From: Micromonospora cabrerizensis
Lineage (GTDB): Bacteria; Actinomycetota; Actinomycetes; Mycobacteriales; Micromonosporaceae
DNA length: 64,000 nucleotides
NCBI RefSeq assembly: GCF_022230955.1
Contig: NZ_JAKKFI010000068.1
Location: 1 to 64,000, forward strand
Reading direction: 5' to 3'
Part shown: in pieces, positions 34,061 through 43,243 of the stretch
How positions within the stretch are numbered: the first letter of the stretch is position 1
Layout of the letters: each line of letters begins with the position of its first letter
The notes under the pieces: generated by a model
What the model saw: the letters and a program-made list of their open reading frames with translations, nothing else
Database searches by the model: none
Told to the model about the DNA's origin: nothing
Program-made: the position numbers and the translations under genes

Positions 34061-35995
34061 TCAGCTGGCCGACCCGCCCTCGCGCGGCCCGGGATCCCGG
34101 GGGTGGTACTCGGGGCGGAGCTTGGCGCTGGCGAACGCCCCCTTCACCGCCGCCGAGAGCGCGGTGATGTCGTACGCGCCGTAGTGCCGCCGGCCGTTGA
34201 TGAAGAAGGTGGGGGTGCCGGTGACGCCGCTGAGGTCGGCGGAGTCGACGTCCTCGGCGATCCGGTCGACGCCCATGCGCTTAACCATGTGTTCCCGGAA
34301 CTGGTCGACGTCCAGGCCGAGCTGTTCGGTGTAGCCGAGCACGTCGTTGGGGTCGAGGGCGTCCTGGTGGGCGAGCAGCAGGTCGTGCATCTCCCAGAAC
34401 GCGCCCTGCTCCCCCGCCGCCTCGACGGCCTCGGCGGCGAGTTGGGCGTGCGGGTGGACGTCGGTGAGCGGCAGGTGCCGCCAGACGTAGCGGACGTTGG
34501 CGAAGTCGGCGAGCAGTTCCCGGACCACCGGCTCGGCCTGCCCGCAGTAGGGGCACTCGAAGTCGCCGTACTCCACGACCGTCACCGGCGCGTCGAGCGA
34601 CCCGCGCATGTGGTCGCGCTCCGCGTCGACCGGCAGCATCAGGTCGACGATCCCTTCGGTGACGCCCAGCAGCGCGCGTGCCCGCCGTGCCGGCGACAGT
34701 CGCCCGACCGAGCGGAACACCAGCCAGGTGACGAGGGACGCCCCCAGCGTCGCCACGAGGATGCCGAGCTTCGCCTCGTCCAGGGCGGGGCCGCTGAGGG
34801 CGTGGGTGGCGATGAGGAGCGCGACGGTGAACCCGATGCCGGAGACCGTGCCGACCCCCACCACGGCGATCCAGCCGACCGGTGGCCGGAACCGGTTACC
34901 GCTCAGCCGGGCCACCAGCCAGGAGACAGCCACGATCCCGGCCGGCTTGCCGACGACGTAGGCGACCACGACGCCGAGCGTGACCGGGGAGACCACGGCC
35001 CTGGCCAGAAGGTCCCCGTCGATCACGATGCCGGCGTTGGCCAGCGCGAAGAGCGGTACGACCACGTAGCTCGCCCACGGGTGGTAGAGCGTCTGTAGCC
35101 GCTCGTTCGGCGACAGCGCCGAGGTGAGCCCGGCGCGGGCCATCCGGGCCAGCTGCGGCGTGGGCTGTTCCCGGAAGAGGCGGAACTGGTCGCTTGCCCG
35201 CTGCAGGTCGCCGCGGCCGGGAGCGTAGGCGTAGGTCAGCAACCCCATCACCAGACCCACCACGACCGGGTCGACACCGGACTCCGAGACCGCGACCCAG
35301 GCCGCCACCCCCAGCAGCGCGTAGACCGGCCCGAACCGCACACCCAGGGCCCGGACCAGCAGGACGACACCGAAGATCAGCACCGCGACGAGCAGCGCCG
35401 ACAGTGAGGGATGATGCGGGTACGCGAGTGCCAGCACCGCGATCGCGACCACGTCGTCGACGACGGCGACGGTCAGCAGGAAGCCTCGCAGCCGATCCGA
35501 GAAACGCGGCCCGAAGACGGCCAGCGCGCCGAGCGCGAGCGCCGTGTCGGTGGCCATCACCACTCCCCAGCCTGCGGCGGTGGTCTGCCCGGCGTTGAAC
35601 GCGAGATAGATCGCGATCGGCACGAGCATGCCGCCGAACCCGGCCAGCATCGGCAGGGCCAGTCGACGCCTCTCGCGCAGCTCGCCGATGTCGAACTCCC
35701 GGCGCAGCTCCAGCCCCGCGACCAGGAAGAAGAACGTCATGAGCCCGCTGTTGACCCAGGTACGCAGGTCGTGTGCCACGGACCAGTGGCCGAGCCGAAC
35801 CGAGAGCGAGGTCCCCCACACCGACTCGTACGACGACACGTGCAGGTTGGCCCACACCAGAGCCGCCACCGCGGCGACGAGCACCACCCGGGCGCCGCCG
35901 GTCTCGGTGCGCAGGAACGAGCGCAGCGGAGCGTTGAACCGACCCTCCCAGGCGGTTCGGCTCGTCCATCCCCGGTGCGGGTTGTCGCTGGTCAC
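34061..35995 (-). CDS. nhaA: NhaA sodium/proton antiporter fused to a DsbA-like thioredoxin domain
   Basis: About 644 residues. The NhaA part has FLRTETGG, SGLMTFFFLVAGLELRREF, and the ion-binding Asp pair in FLLTVAVVDDVVAIAVLALA. After about residue 420 a DsbA/thioredoxin domain follows (VTVVEYGDFECPYCGQAEPV, with CPYC active site, and GVTGTPTFFINGRRHYG). This fusion is known in actinobacteria. The thioredoxin part has no signal of its own, so its side of the membrane depends on antiporter topology. GTG 35995 is proposed; the frame is open to ATG 36067. Confidence 0.85.
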   Translation of the reverse strand: MTSDNPHRGWTSRTAWEGRFNAPLRSFLRTETGGARVVLVAAVAALVWANLHVSSYESVWGTSLSVRLGHWSVAHDLRTWVNSGLMTFFFLVAGLELRREFDIGELRERRRLALPMLAGFGGMLVPIAIYLAFNAGQTTAAGWGVVMATDTALALGALAVFGPRFSDRLRGFLLTVAVVDDVVAIAVLALAYPHHPSLSALLVAVLIFGVVLLVRALGVRFGPVYALLGVAAWVAVSESGVDPVVVGLVMGLLTYAYAPGRGDLQRASDQFRLFREQPTPQLARMARAGLTSALSPNERLQTLYHPWASYVVVPLFALANAGIVIDGDLLARAVVSPVTLGVVVAYVVGKPAGIVAVSWLVARLSGNRFRPPVGWIAVVGVGTVSGIGFTVALLIATHALSGPALDEAKLGILVATLGASLVTWLVFRSVGRLSPARRARALLGVTEGIVDLMLPVDAERDHMRGSLDAPVTVVEYGDFECPYCGQAEPVVRELLADFANVRYVWRHLPLTDVHPHAQLAAEAVEAAGEQGAFWEMHDLLLAHQDALDPNDVLGYTEQLGLDVDQFREHMVKRMGVDRIAEDVDSADLSGVTGTPTFFINGRRHYGAYDITALSAAVKGAFASAKLRPEYHPRDPGPREGGSAS

Positions 35996-36082
35996 GGGGA
36001 CAATCTTCGTTGACCTGGTCGCCGGTTGGTTCGGATTGGGCACATGGCGACCGGCCGATCCGAGCACCGGTTGTGCGCTGTC

Positions 36083-37588
36083 CTACTCCTCCTCGGTGAA
36101 CACGGCCGCGCGGCGCTGACGAATCGTCGGGAGGACGGCGACGACGAGCGCCGCCACGGCCAGAGCGAGGAGCGCCGCGGAGATCGGTCGGGTCACGAAG
36201 ACCGACGGGTCACCACGGGAGATGATGAGCGCCCGCCGCAGGTTCTCCTCCAGGAGCGGGCCGAGGACGAAGCCCAGCAGCAGTGGCGCCGGCTCGCAGC
36301 CGCACTTGATCAGGACATAGCCGAGGATCCCGAAGAACACGATCGCGTAGACGTCGTACGCGTTGGAGTTCAGCGAGTAGGTGCCGATCGCCGCGAACAG
36401 GATGATCATCGGGAACAGCACCTGGTACGGGATGCGCAGCATCCGCACCCAGAGGCCGATCAGCGGCAGGTTCAGCAGCAGCAGGAGCACGTTGCCGATC
36501 CACATGGACGCGATCAGGCCCCAGAACAGCGCCGGTTCGTCGTTGATGACGTTCGGGCCGGGCGTGATGCCGTGGACGATGAACGCGCCGATCATCAGTG
36601 CCATGACGGGGTGGGCGGGCAGGCCCAGGGTGAGCAGCGGAATGAACGACGTCTGCGCGGCGGCGTTGTTCGCCGACTCGGGGCCGGCGACGCCCTCGAT
36701 CGCGCCCCGCCCGAACTCCTGCGGCCGCTTCGAGATCCGCTTCTCGACGGCGTACGACGTGAACGAGGCGAGCACGTGCCCGCCGCCGGGCAGGACACCG
36801 AGCGCCGCGCCGAGACCGGTGCCCCGCAGGATCGGTGCGACGATCCGACGCCGGTCCTCGCGGGTCGGCCAGAGGTTCGTCACCCTGCTGACGATCGCCG
36901 TGCGGGTCTGCTCGTTCTCCAGGTTGCGCAGGATCTCGGCCACCCCGAACAGGCCCACGGCGACCGACACGAAGTCGATGCCGCCGTACAGCTCGCGCTG
37001 CTCGAACACGAAGCGGGGCGTTCCGGTGTAGATGTCCTGGCCGACCGTGCCGAGCAGCACGCCGAGCGCGATCATCGCCAGTGCCTTGAGCGCGGTGCCC
37101 CGCGCCAGCGCGATCGACACGATCAGGCCGAACAGCACGAGGGAGAAGTAGTCGGCCGGGCCGAACTTCAACGCGACGCTGGCCAGTGGCGGGGCGGCGG
37201 CGGCCAGTACGACAGTGGCCACCGTACCCGCGACGAAGGACCCGATCGCCGCGGCGGCCAGGGCCGGGCCGGCGCGGCCCTGGCGGGCCATCTCGTGCCC
37301 GTCCAGCGCGGTGACCGCCGCGGACGACTCACCGGGCAGGTTGATCAGAATGGCGGTCGTCGAACCGCCGTACTGCGCGCCGTAGTAGATACCGGCCAGC
37401 ATGATCAACGCCGTCACCGGCTCGAAGCTGAACGTGATCGGCAGCAGCATCGCCACCGTCGCCGTCGGCCCGATGCCGGGCAGCACGCCGACCGCGGTCC
37501 CGAGCAGCACTCCCACGAAGCAATAGAGGACGTTCTGGACCAGGAGGGCCGTCGAGAAGCCCAGCGCGAGATTGTCGAGGAGTTCCAT
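36083..37588 (-). CDS. tctA: Tripartite tricarboxylate transporter, large permease TctA
   Basis: 501 residues, about 12 helices. Family motifs: GVLPGIGPTATVAMLLPITF, YYGAQYGGSTTAILINLPGE, and a second half GLGAALGVLPGGGHVLASF (inverted repeat of the fold). Third gene of tctCBA; starts 20 bp after tctB. Confidence 0.95.
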   Translation of the reverse strand: MELLDNLALGFSTALLVQNVLYCFVGVLLGTAVGVLPGIGPTATVAMLLPITFSFEPVTALIMLAGIYYGAQYGGSTTAILINLPGESSAAVTALDGHEMARQGRAGPALAAAAIGSFVAGTVATVVLAAAAPPLASVALKFGPADYFSLVLFGLIVSIALARGTALKALAMIALGVLLGTVGQDIYTGTPRFVFEQRELYGGIDFVSVAVGLFGVAEILRNLENEQTRTAIVSRVTNLWPTREDRRRIVAPILRGTGLGAALGVLPGGGHVLASFTSYAVEKRISKRPQEFGRGAIEGVAGPESANNAAAQTSFIPLLTLGLPAHPVMALMIGAFIVHGITPGPNVINDEPALFWGLIASMWIGNVLLLLLNLPLIGLWVRMLRIPYQVLFPMIILFAAIGTYSLNSNAYDVYAIVFFGILGYVLIKCGCEPAPLLLGFVLGPLLEENLRRALIISRGDPSVFVTRPISAALLALAVAALVVAVLPTIRQRRAAVFTEEE

Positions 37589-37608
37589 GTCTCAATCCGG
37601 GTGCCGCG

Positions 37609-38070
37609 TCAGAACCCGAGCCACGGGCCCCACAACGGGATCCGCAGCTGAAGTCCGACGACGAAGATGAGGGTGCTGGCCACGGTCAGTCCGGCGGCCA
37701 CGGCGAGCGCCGTGAGCAGCCGTACGCGTGCGCTGGCCAGCGTGGTGAGCAGCGCGGTCACCGCCGTCGTCGGTACGAACCCGAGTCGCCGGATGGTGAA
37801 CCCGAAGAACAGGACGGCGACCACGATGGCGGCGACCGCACGCCACGGGACCGGCCCGAACGAGATCACCTCACCGGCGACGAGTCCCTTGCCGACGATC
37901 GCCAGGCCCAGGGCGACCACGGACGCGCCGACCAGCAGCGGGAACGCGCCGGGGCCCATCCGGGTGGGGGTGCCCAGCTCGTAGCCGAGCGCCCCCACCA
38001 CGAATGCGCCACCGATCAGGACGAAGACTCCCCCGGCGAGGACGTCCGGGAACGACCGACGGCGCTCCAC
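37609..38070 (-). CDS. tctB: Tripartite tricarboxylate transporter, small permease TctB
   Basis: 153 residues, four helices. GPGAFPLLVGASVVALGLAI is the TctB signature. GTG 38070 start, 1 bp after the tctC stop. The divergent region supplies the common promoter upstream of tctC. Confidence 0.9.
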   Translation of the reverse strand: MERRRSFPDVLAGGVFVLIGGAFVVGALGYELGTPTRMGPGAFPLLVGASVVALGLAIVGKGLVAGEVISFGPVPWRAVAAIVVAVLFFGFTIRRLGFVPTTAVTALLTTLASARVRLLTALAVAAGLTVASTLIFVVGLQLRIPLWGPWLGF

Positions 38071-38071
38071 C

Positions 38072-39088
38072 TCAGGAGACCTTGACCCCGGAGTCAGCGA
38101 TGATCTTCGCCCAGGTGCCGAGCTGCTCGTCGAGCTTGGCCCGGTGCGCCTCCGGGGTCGCGTCCTGCGCCGGGACCGGGGCGGTGCCGAGCTTGGCCAT
38201 CTGGTCGATGACCCCCTGGTCGGCCAGCGCCACCTTCAGCGCCTCGGACAGCTTCTGGACGATCTCCTGCGGGGTATCGGCCGGGACGTACAGGCCGTGC
38301 CACACGCTGACCTTGAGCTGCGGCAGCCCGGCCTCGGCCGTGGTGGGCAGGTCGGGAAGGCTCTTCACCCGCTCGGGCGTGGTGACCGCGTACGCCTTCA
38401 CCTTCCCGGCGGCGATCTGGCCGCTGGTGTTGGTCGTCTGGTCGCACATGAAGTCGACCTGGCCGCCGACGAGGTCGGTCAGCGCGGGGCCGGTGCCCTG
38501 GTACGGGACCTCCTGGAGCTTCACACCGGTGGTGCTCTGGAACAGCAGGCCGCACAGGTGGGACGCGGCACCGATGCCGGCGTTGGCCAGCGTGACCTTG
38601 CCGGCGTTCACCTTCACGTGGGTCACCAGGTCCTGGAGCGTCGCGGGCGCGAAGTCCTTGCGGGCGACGATCGTCATCGGCACCTCGGTGACGAGCCCGA
38701 CCGTCTCGAAGTCGTCGAGCGGTTTGTAGCCCAGGCTCTTGTAGAGGGCGGGCGCTGTGGACATGCCGATGTGGTGCATGAGCACCGTGTAGCCGTCCGG
38801 CTTGGCCCGTGCCACATCGCCGGCGCCGACCGTGCCGCCGGCACCCTCGACGTTCTGGACGACGATCTTGCCGCCGAGCTTCGCGGCCATCGGCTCGGCG
38901 ATCATGCGGGTGACCGTGTCCGTCGGGCCGCCCGCGCTGAACGGCACGACGATCGTGATGTTCTGGTCCGGGTAGCTGGCGGCGTCGCCTCCGCCACCTC
39001 CGTTACCGGAACAGGCGGCGACGAGCGAGACGACGCCGATCGCGGCGATCACCCGTGCGGTGGCCCGGTACCTGCTGGTCGTTCCCAT
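38072..39088 (-). CDS. tctC: Tripartite tricarboxylate transporter binding lipoprotein TctC
   Basis: 338 residues. Lipoprotein signal (IAAIGVVSLVAACSGNGGGG) then the TctC/Bug fold (ITIVVPFSAGGPTDTVTRMI; ANAGIGAASHLCGLLFQ). It delivers a carboxylate, possibly citrate-like, to TctAB. ATG 39088 follows GGGAGG. Divergent from the two-component system that probably regulates it. Confidence 0.95.
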   Translation of the reverse strand: MGTTSRYRATARVIAAIGVVSLVAACSGNGGGGGDAASYPDQNITIVVPFSAGGPTDTVTRMIAEPMAAKLGGKIVVQNVEGAGGTVGAGDVARAKPDGYTVLMHHIGMSTAPALYKSLGYKPLDDFETVGLVTEVPMTIVARKDFAPATLQDLVTHVKVNAGKVTLANAGIGAASHLCGLLFQSTTGVKLQEVPYQGTGPALTDLVGGQVDFMCDQTTNTSGQIAAGKVKAYAVTTPERVKSLPDLPTTAEAGLPQLKVSVWHGLYVPADTPQEIVQKLSEALKVALADQGVIDQMAKLGTAPVPAQDATPEAHRAKLDEQLGTWAKIIADSGVKVS

Positions 39089-39233
39089 TCGGCGGCCTCC
39101 CTGTCAGCGCATGGACCCTCATCGGTGCGTGGGTGGCCCCCAGTCTCGGTTGGTCGGGGCGCGAATGGTGTCAGAGAAATCCCAAGAAGCAGGGCCGGCA
39201 CGAGCGCCGGCCCGGGCCGTACAATCCGCTGGT

Positions 39234-39917
39234 ATGCGGATAACCGTCATCGAGGATGACGACCGCGTGGCGCGGGGTCTGGTGACCGTTCTGACCCAGG
39301 CGGGCTTCGAGGTCCACCGCGTCGCCACCGCCGCGGAAGCCGTTCGCGCCGCGCCGTCCGACGTGGTCCTCGTCGACCTGGGTCTGCCCGACGGCGACGG
39401 GCTCGACGTGATCCGCAGGCTGCGTGACCACCCGGAGACCGCCGTCATCGCGGTGACCGCGCGGTCCGAGGAGCACGAGCGGGTCCGTGGCCTGCGCGCC
39501 GGCGCCGACGACTACATCGTCAAGCCGTTCGGCATCCCGGAGTTGCTCGCCCGGATCGACGCCGTCCTGCGCCGGACCCGGGCCGCTCGTGCCCTCGGTC
39601 AGGCCGACGAGCCGATCCTCCTCGGCCCGATGCGGATCGGCGTCGGGACCCGCGAGGTCACCGTCGACGGCACGCCCGTGCCGTTGACCCGCAAGGAGTT
39701 CGAGCTGCTCCTGCTCCTGGCCCGGCGGGCGCCCAACGTGGTCAGCCGCGACGTCATCCTCGACCAGATCTGGGGTGCGACCTGGGAGTCGTCGAGCCGC
39801 ACCCTGGACACCCACATCGCGGCACTGCGGCACAAGCTGGGGCCGGACGTGGTCATCCGCACGGTCCACGGCGTCGGCTATCGGCTGCTGGCCGACCAGC
39901 CGGAGCTGATCGGCTGA
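39234..39917 (+). CDS. OmpR/TctD-like response regulator
   Basis: 227 residues: receiver (ITVIEDDDRVARGLV, phospho-Asp in VVLVDLGLPDGDG, Lys in IVKPFG) and winged helix (LTRKEFELLLLLARRAPNVV; IRTVHGVGYRLL). TACAAT (39220-39225) lies 8 bases before ATG 39234, a likely -10 box with a leaderless or near-leaderless start. Divergent from tctCBA, as in the tctDE arrangement. Confidence 0.9.
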   Translation: MRITVIEDDDRVARGLVTVLTQAGFEVHRVATAAEAVRAAPSDVVLVDLGLPDGDGLDVIRRLRDHPETAVIAVTARSEEHERVRGLRAGADDYIVKPFGIPELLARIDAVLRRTRAARALGQADEPILLGPMRIGVGTREVTVDGTPVPLTRKEFELLLLLARRAPNVVSRDVILDQIWGATWESSSRTLDTHIAALRHKLGPDVVIRTVHGVGYRLLADQPELIG

Positions 39918-39923
39918 CGCGCC

Positions 39924-41366
39924 GTGCACCGCCGACTGCTCGTCGTCCTGGTCCCCCTCGCCGTGCTGCTCGTCGCGGCCCTCGGGGTGCCGCTCAGTGT
40001 CACCGTGGCCGAACGGGAGATGCAGGAGACGTACGTCAACCGGCTGGGCGACGTCGGCCGATTCGCCTCGCTGGCGGAGACCGCGCTGTCGACCGGGCGC
40101 ACCGAGGCGCTCCAGCAGGAGCTGACGCGATACCACGAGCTCTACGGCATTCCGGTCGCGCTGATCGACACGTCGGGCACGGTGCTGCTCGGGCCGACCG
40201 ACGCGTACGAGCAGGCGGCGCGCGCCGAGCCGGCGTTGCCCCGGATCGTGACCGCGGCACTGGCCGGCGCGCGCTCCGAACCGTCCTGGGAGTGGGCGCC
40301 GTGGGACGACTCCGCACTCGTCGTGGCGGAGCCGGTGGGACGGGACAGCGAGGTCGTCGGCGCCGTCGTGACGATCTCGGACCTGTCGAAGACGCGCGAC
40401 GCCATCCTCGTCCGCTGGGCCCGTCTGGCCGGGCTCGGGTTGCTGCCGTTGATCGCCCTGTCGGCCGTCGCCTGGCCGGTGTCGGCGTGGGTGCTGCGGC
40501 CGGTGCGGAAACTGGACGCGGCGACCTCGCGGATCTCCGAGGGCGACCTGACGATCCGCGCCGACGCCGAGGCCGGCCCGATCGAGCTGCGGCGGCTGGC
40601 GGAGTCGTTCAACACCATGATGGACGCCGTCGAGAACGCCGTGCAGCGGCAGCGGGCGTTCGTCTCCGACGCGTCGCACCAGTTACGCAACCCGTTGACC
40701 AGCCTCCGGCTCGCGGTGGAGAGCCTCGCACCGCACCTGCGCCCCGACGGCGACGGGCGGCAGGCGTACGACATCGCCGTCGACGAGCTGAAGGCGATGC
40801 AGCGGATGTTGAACTCACTACAGGCCAGTGCGCGGATGGAGAGCATCCGGACCACGTCGCCGGTGGATCTCGACGAGGTCCTGGCGACCCGGGTCGACCG
40901 GTGGCGGGCCCTGACGGCCACGGCCGGGCAGACACTGACGGTCGACGTGCCGCCGGGGCTGCGGTTGCTGGAGCCGACGGGCGGCCTGGGCAGCATCCTG
41001 GACGAGCTGGTCAGCAACGCGTTACGGCTGTCCGACGCGCAGGTCGTGGAGGTCGTCGCGCGCGCTGGTGTGGGCGACGGAGCCGTGGTCACCGTCGCCG
41101 TTCGGGACGACGGCCAGGGATTGGACGTCTCCGAGCGCGCCCAGGCGCTGCGACGGTTCTGGCGGTCGCCGCGGCACCAGAACGTGCCCGGGACCGGCCT
41201 GGGGCTGGCGATCTGCGCCGACCTGATCGGTGCGGCCGGGGGCCAACTGCGGCTGGAGGAGGGCCTGCCGCGTCCGGACGGATCCGGGCACGGCTTCGCC
41301 GCGGTGGTGGCGTTGCCCGTCGTCCCGCGGGTCGCGGCGCGGTCCGGCGCTCCCGCGCCGATGTGA
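39924..41366 (+). CDS. TctE-like sensor histidine kinase
   Basis: 480 residues. Helix, extracytoplasmic sensor (residues 35-150), helix, HAMP (WVLRPVRKLDAATSRISEG), HisKA (FVSDASHQLRNPLTSLRLAV) and HATPase (DELVSNALRLS; DDGQGLD; GTGLGLAICADL). GTG start 6 bp after the response regulator. Probably senses the tricarboxylate carried by TctC or by the neighbouring TAXI protein. Confidence 0.9.
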   Translation: MHRRLLVVLVPLAVLLVAALGVPLSVTVAEREMQETYVNRLGDVGRFASLAETALSTGRTEALQQELTRYHELYGIPVALIDTSGTVLLGPTDAYEQAARAEPALPRIVTAALAGARSEPSWEWAPWDDSALVVAEPVGRDSEVVGAVVTISDLSKTRDAILVRWARLAGLGLLPLIALSAVAWPVSAWVLRPVRKLDAATSRISEGDLTIRADAEAGPIELRRLAESFNTMMDAVENAVQRQRAFVSDASHQLRNPLTSLRLAVESLAPHLRPDGDGRQAYDIAVDELKAMQRMLNSLQASARMESIRTTSPVDLDEVLATRVDRWRALTATAGQTLTVDVPPGLRLLEPTGGLGSILDELVSNALRLSDAQVVEVVARAGVGDGAVVTVAVRDDGQGLDVSERAQALRRFWRSPRHQNVPGTGLGLAICADLIGAAGGQLRLEEGLPRPDGSGHGFAAVVALPVVPRVAARSGAPAPM

Positions 41367-41382
41367 CGACCCGCGTCCCGGG

Positions 41383-42342
41383 TCAGCGCTTGCGGTCGCG
41401 GAACCAGGCCGCGGCGCCCGGGTGCAGCGGCACCGACGCGGTGGAGATCCCGGTGCGAACGTTGATCTGCCACGCCTCGGGAAGTGCCTCGGCGTCGTCG
41501 CGGCCGGCGGAGGTGATCGAGCTGGTGTGCGTGAAGATCGTGTCGGTGATGGCGTAGACCAGGTCGTCGGGCAGGTCGTTGCGCGCGAGCAGCACGTTCG
41601 GCACGGCCACCGTGCGGGTGGCCGGAACGCCGGCGTAGGCAGCCGCGTGGATGGTGGCCGGAGCATAGGGCCCCGGGTACGCCGCGAAGAGCCCGTCCGC
41701 CTCCACGTCCAGCGGAAGCAGCCGGATCGGGTGCCGCCGCGCCAGCTCGGTGATGGCGGGCGTCGGAACGCCGGTCAGGGAGAACATCGCGTCGATCGTG
41801 CCGTCGCGCAGCGCCGCCGCCGACTCGGCCTGGCTGAGGTACCGGCCGTCGGCTTTCACCGGGCCGAGCTTCAACACCCGCAGCGAGGTGAACTCGGTGC
41901 CCGAGTCGTGGGCGCCGAGGGACACGCGCCTGCCCTCAAGGTCCCGGAACTCGCCGATCGCCGACCCGGCCATCACCACGAGATGCAGGTGACTGTCGTA
42001 GAGCCGGCAGATCGCCGAGAGCCCCCCGGGCGCACTGCCATCGCTCGTGATCAGGGCGTCCAGGCTGGTCAACCCCAGGTGCACCTCGCCGGCCCGCAGC
42101 ATCCGGATGTTGTCGGTGGACGCCCCGCTCGGCACGGTGGTCACCGTCGCGCCGGCCACCTGCGCGGAGATGTGTGCGGCCAGCGCGCCACCGATGCGCC
42201 GGTAGACCGCGCCCGCCGGCCCGGTGGCCAGCCGCAGGTGGACCCTCTCCGGCGCCGGTTGCGGTGAGCAGCCGACGAGCAGCCCTCCGGCGGCCAGGAG
42301 TGCCGCCCGCCGGCTGAACCGCACCTGCGGGGTCAGCACCAT
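41383..42342 (-). CDS. TAXI-family TRAP transporter binding lipoprotein, orphan
   Basis: 319 residues. Lipoprotein signal (SRRAALLAAGGLLVGCSPQP) and TAXI family sequence (LRLATGPAGAVYRRIGGALA). No TRAP permease occurs nearby. It converges with the sensor kinase (16 bp), so it may serve as an extracellular ligand sensor for the kinase rather than for transport. Confidence 0.85.
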   Translation of the reverse strand: MVLTPQVRFSRRAALLAAGGLLVGCSPQPAPERVHLRLATGPAGAVYRRIGGALAAHISAQVAGATVTTVPSGASTDNIRMLRAGEVHLGLTSLDALITSDGSAPGGLSAICRLYDSHLHLVVMAGSAIGEFRDLEGRRVSLGAHDSGTEFTSLRVLKLGPVKADGRYLSQAESAAALRDGTIDAMFSLTGVPTPAITELARRHPIRLLPLDVEADGLFAAYPGPYAPATIHAAAYAGVPATRTVAVPNVLLARNDLPDDLVYAITDTIFTHTSSITSAGRDDAEALPEAWQINVRTGISTASVPLHPGAAAWFRDRKR

Positions 42343-42455
42343 GCCGAGATGATACGGACGGCAGCCCCCCAGTGGCGGCGGTGGACCAGCCGGCCCGCCC
42401 TTCTTCAGAAAGGCACCGACCACTTGGCGGGCATACACGGAGCGCCACCGGTTGG

Positions 42456-42461
42456 TAACGT
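42456..42461 (+). promoter_or_regulatory. Possible -10 box of the first toxin cassette
   Basis: TAACGT lies 52 bp upstream of the YbaB-like start. The matching -35 position (atacac) is poor. The remaining 171-bp gap shows nothing else. Confidence 0.3.
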
Positions 42462-42513
42462 GCGGGTGATCCTGCCGGCTGTCGTCGGCGGCGGTCCCCT
42501 GGGGAGGGTCGAC

Positions 42514-42912
42514 ATGTGGGCGGACGACGCTGCGCTCGACGCCGCCGGACGCCGGCTCGACGAGTGGGAGTCGTCGCTCGCCGAACGGGCGGCACGGGCC
42601 AAGACGCTCTCGGCGAGGATGCAGGAGCTGACCGGCACCGCCACCAACACCGACCGGACGGTCGGCGTCACCGTCGAATGCTCCGGCCTGCTGATCGGCC
42701 TGTGGCTCGACGAACGCATCCGGCAGCAACCCGCGGCGCGCACCGCCCAGCAGATCCTCGAGACCACCGCAGCCGCGCGCACCGACCTGCTGCGCCAGGT
42801 CCGCGAACTGACCGTCGAGGCCCTCGGCGACGACGCGAGCGCCCGGGCCATCATCGACTCGTACCGCAGCCGACTGGCCGGTGACCAGGGTTCGAACGAT
42901 GCCGACCGGTGA
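42514..42912 (+). CDS. YbaB/EbfC-family protein of a type VII toxin cassette
   Basis: 132 residues. A coiled helix (DDAALDAAGRRLDEWESSLA) and the YbaB beta-helix core (VGVTVECSGLLIGLWLDERI). In actinomycetes such YbaB-like genes commonly precede EspC- and WXG-type secretion substrates. ATG 42514 has GGAGG 7 bases upstream. Its stop overlaps the next start by 14 bp. The same gene order recurs in reverse at 57369-55120. Confidence 0.75.
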   Translation: MWADDAALDAAGRRLDEWESSLAERAARAKTLSARMQELTGTATNTDRTVGVTVECSGLLIGLWLDERIRQQPAARTAQQILETTAAARTDLLRQVRELTVEALGDDASARAIIDSYRSRLAGDQGSNDADR

Positions 42913-43243
42913 CGGCATCCACGTCGACCCGGACGAGCTGACCGCCCACGCCACCCGTCTCGACCGCTGCGCCGGCAGTCTCGACACCGCCCGACAGGCA
43001 GGCCAGCACGTCCGGTTGGGCGCCGACGCCTACGGTCAGCTCTGCGCGCTGATGCCGACACTGCTCGACGGCCTCCAGCGGACCCTGGTCGACGGCATCG
43101 GCGCGGCCGCCGCGTCCCTGCGGGACACCGCAGGCAAGCTACGGGTCGGGGCAGACCGCTACCGAAGCTCCGACGCCCGCGCGCAGCAACTGCTCGACGG
43201 GGTACGGCAGCAGCACCTTGATGAGGTGCGGCAGCGCCAGTGA
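42899..43243 (+). CDS. EspC-like type VII secretion-associated protein
   Basis: 114 residues, all helical (IHVDPDELTAHATRLDRCAG; AAAASLRDTAGKLRVGADRY), like EspC/WXG100-type partners that are secreted or that chaperone the larger substrate. ATG 42899; its stop overlaps the toxin start by 4 bases. Confidence 0.75.
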   Translation: MPTGDGIHVDPDELTAHATRLDRCAGSLDTARQAGQHVRLGADAYGQLCALMPTLLDGLQRTLVDGIGAAAASLRDTAGKLRVGADRYRSSDARAQQLLDGVRQQHLDEVRQRQ

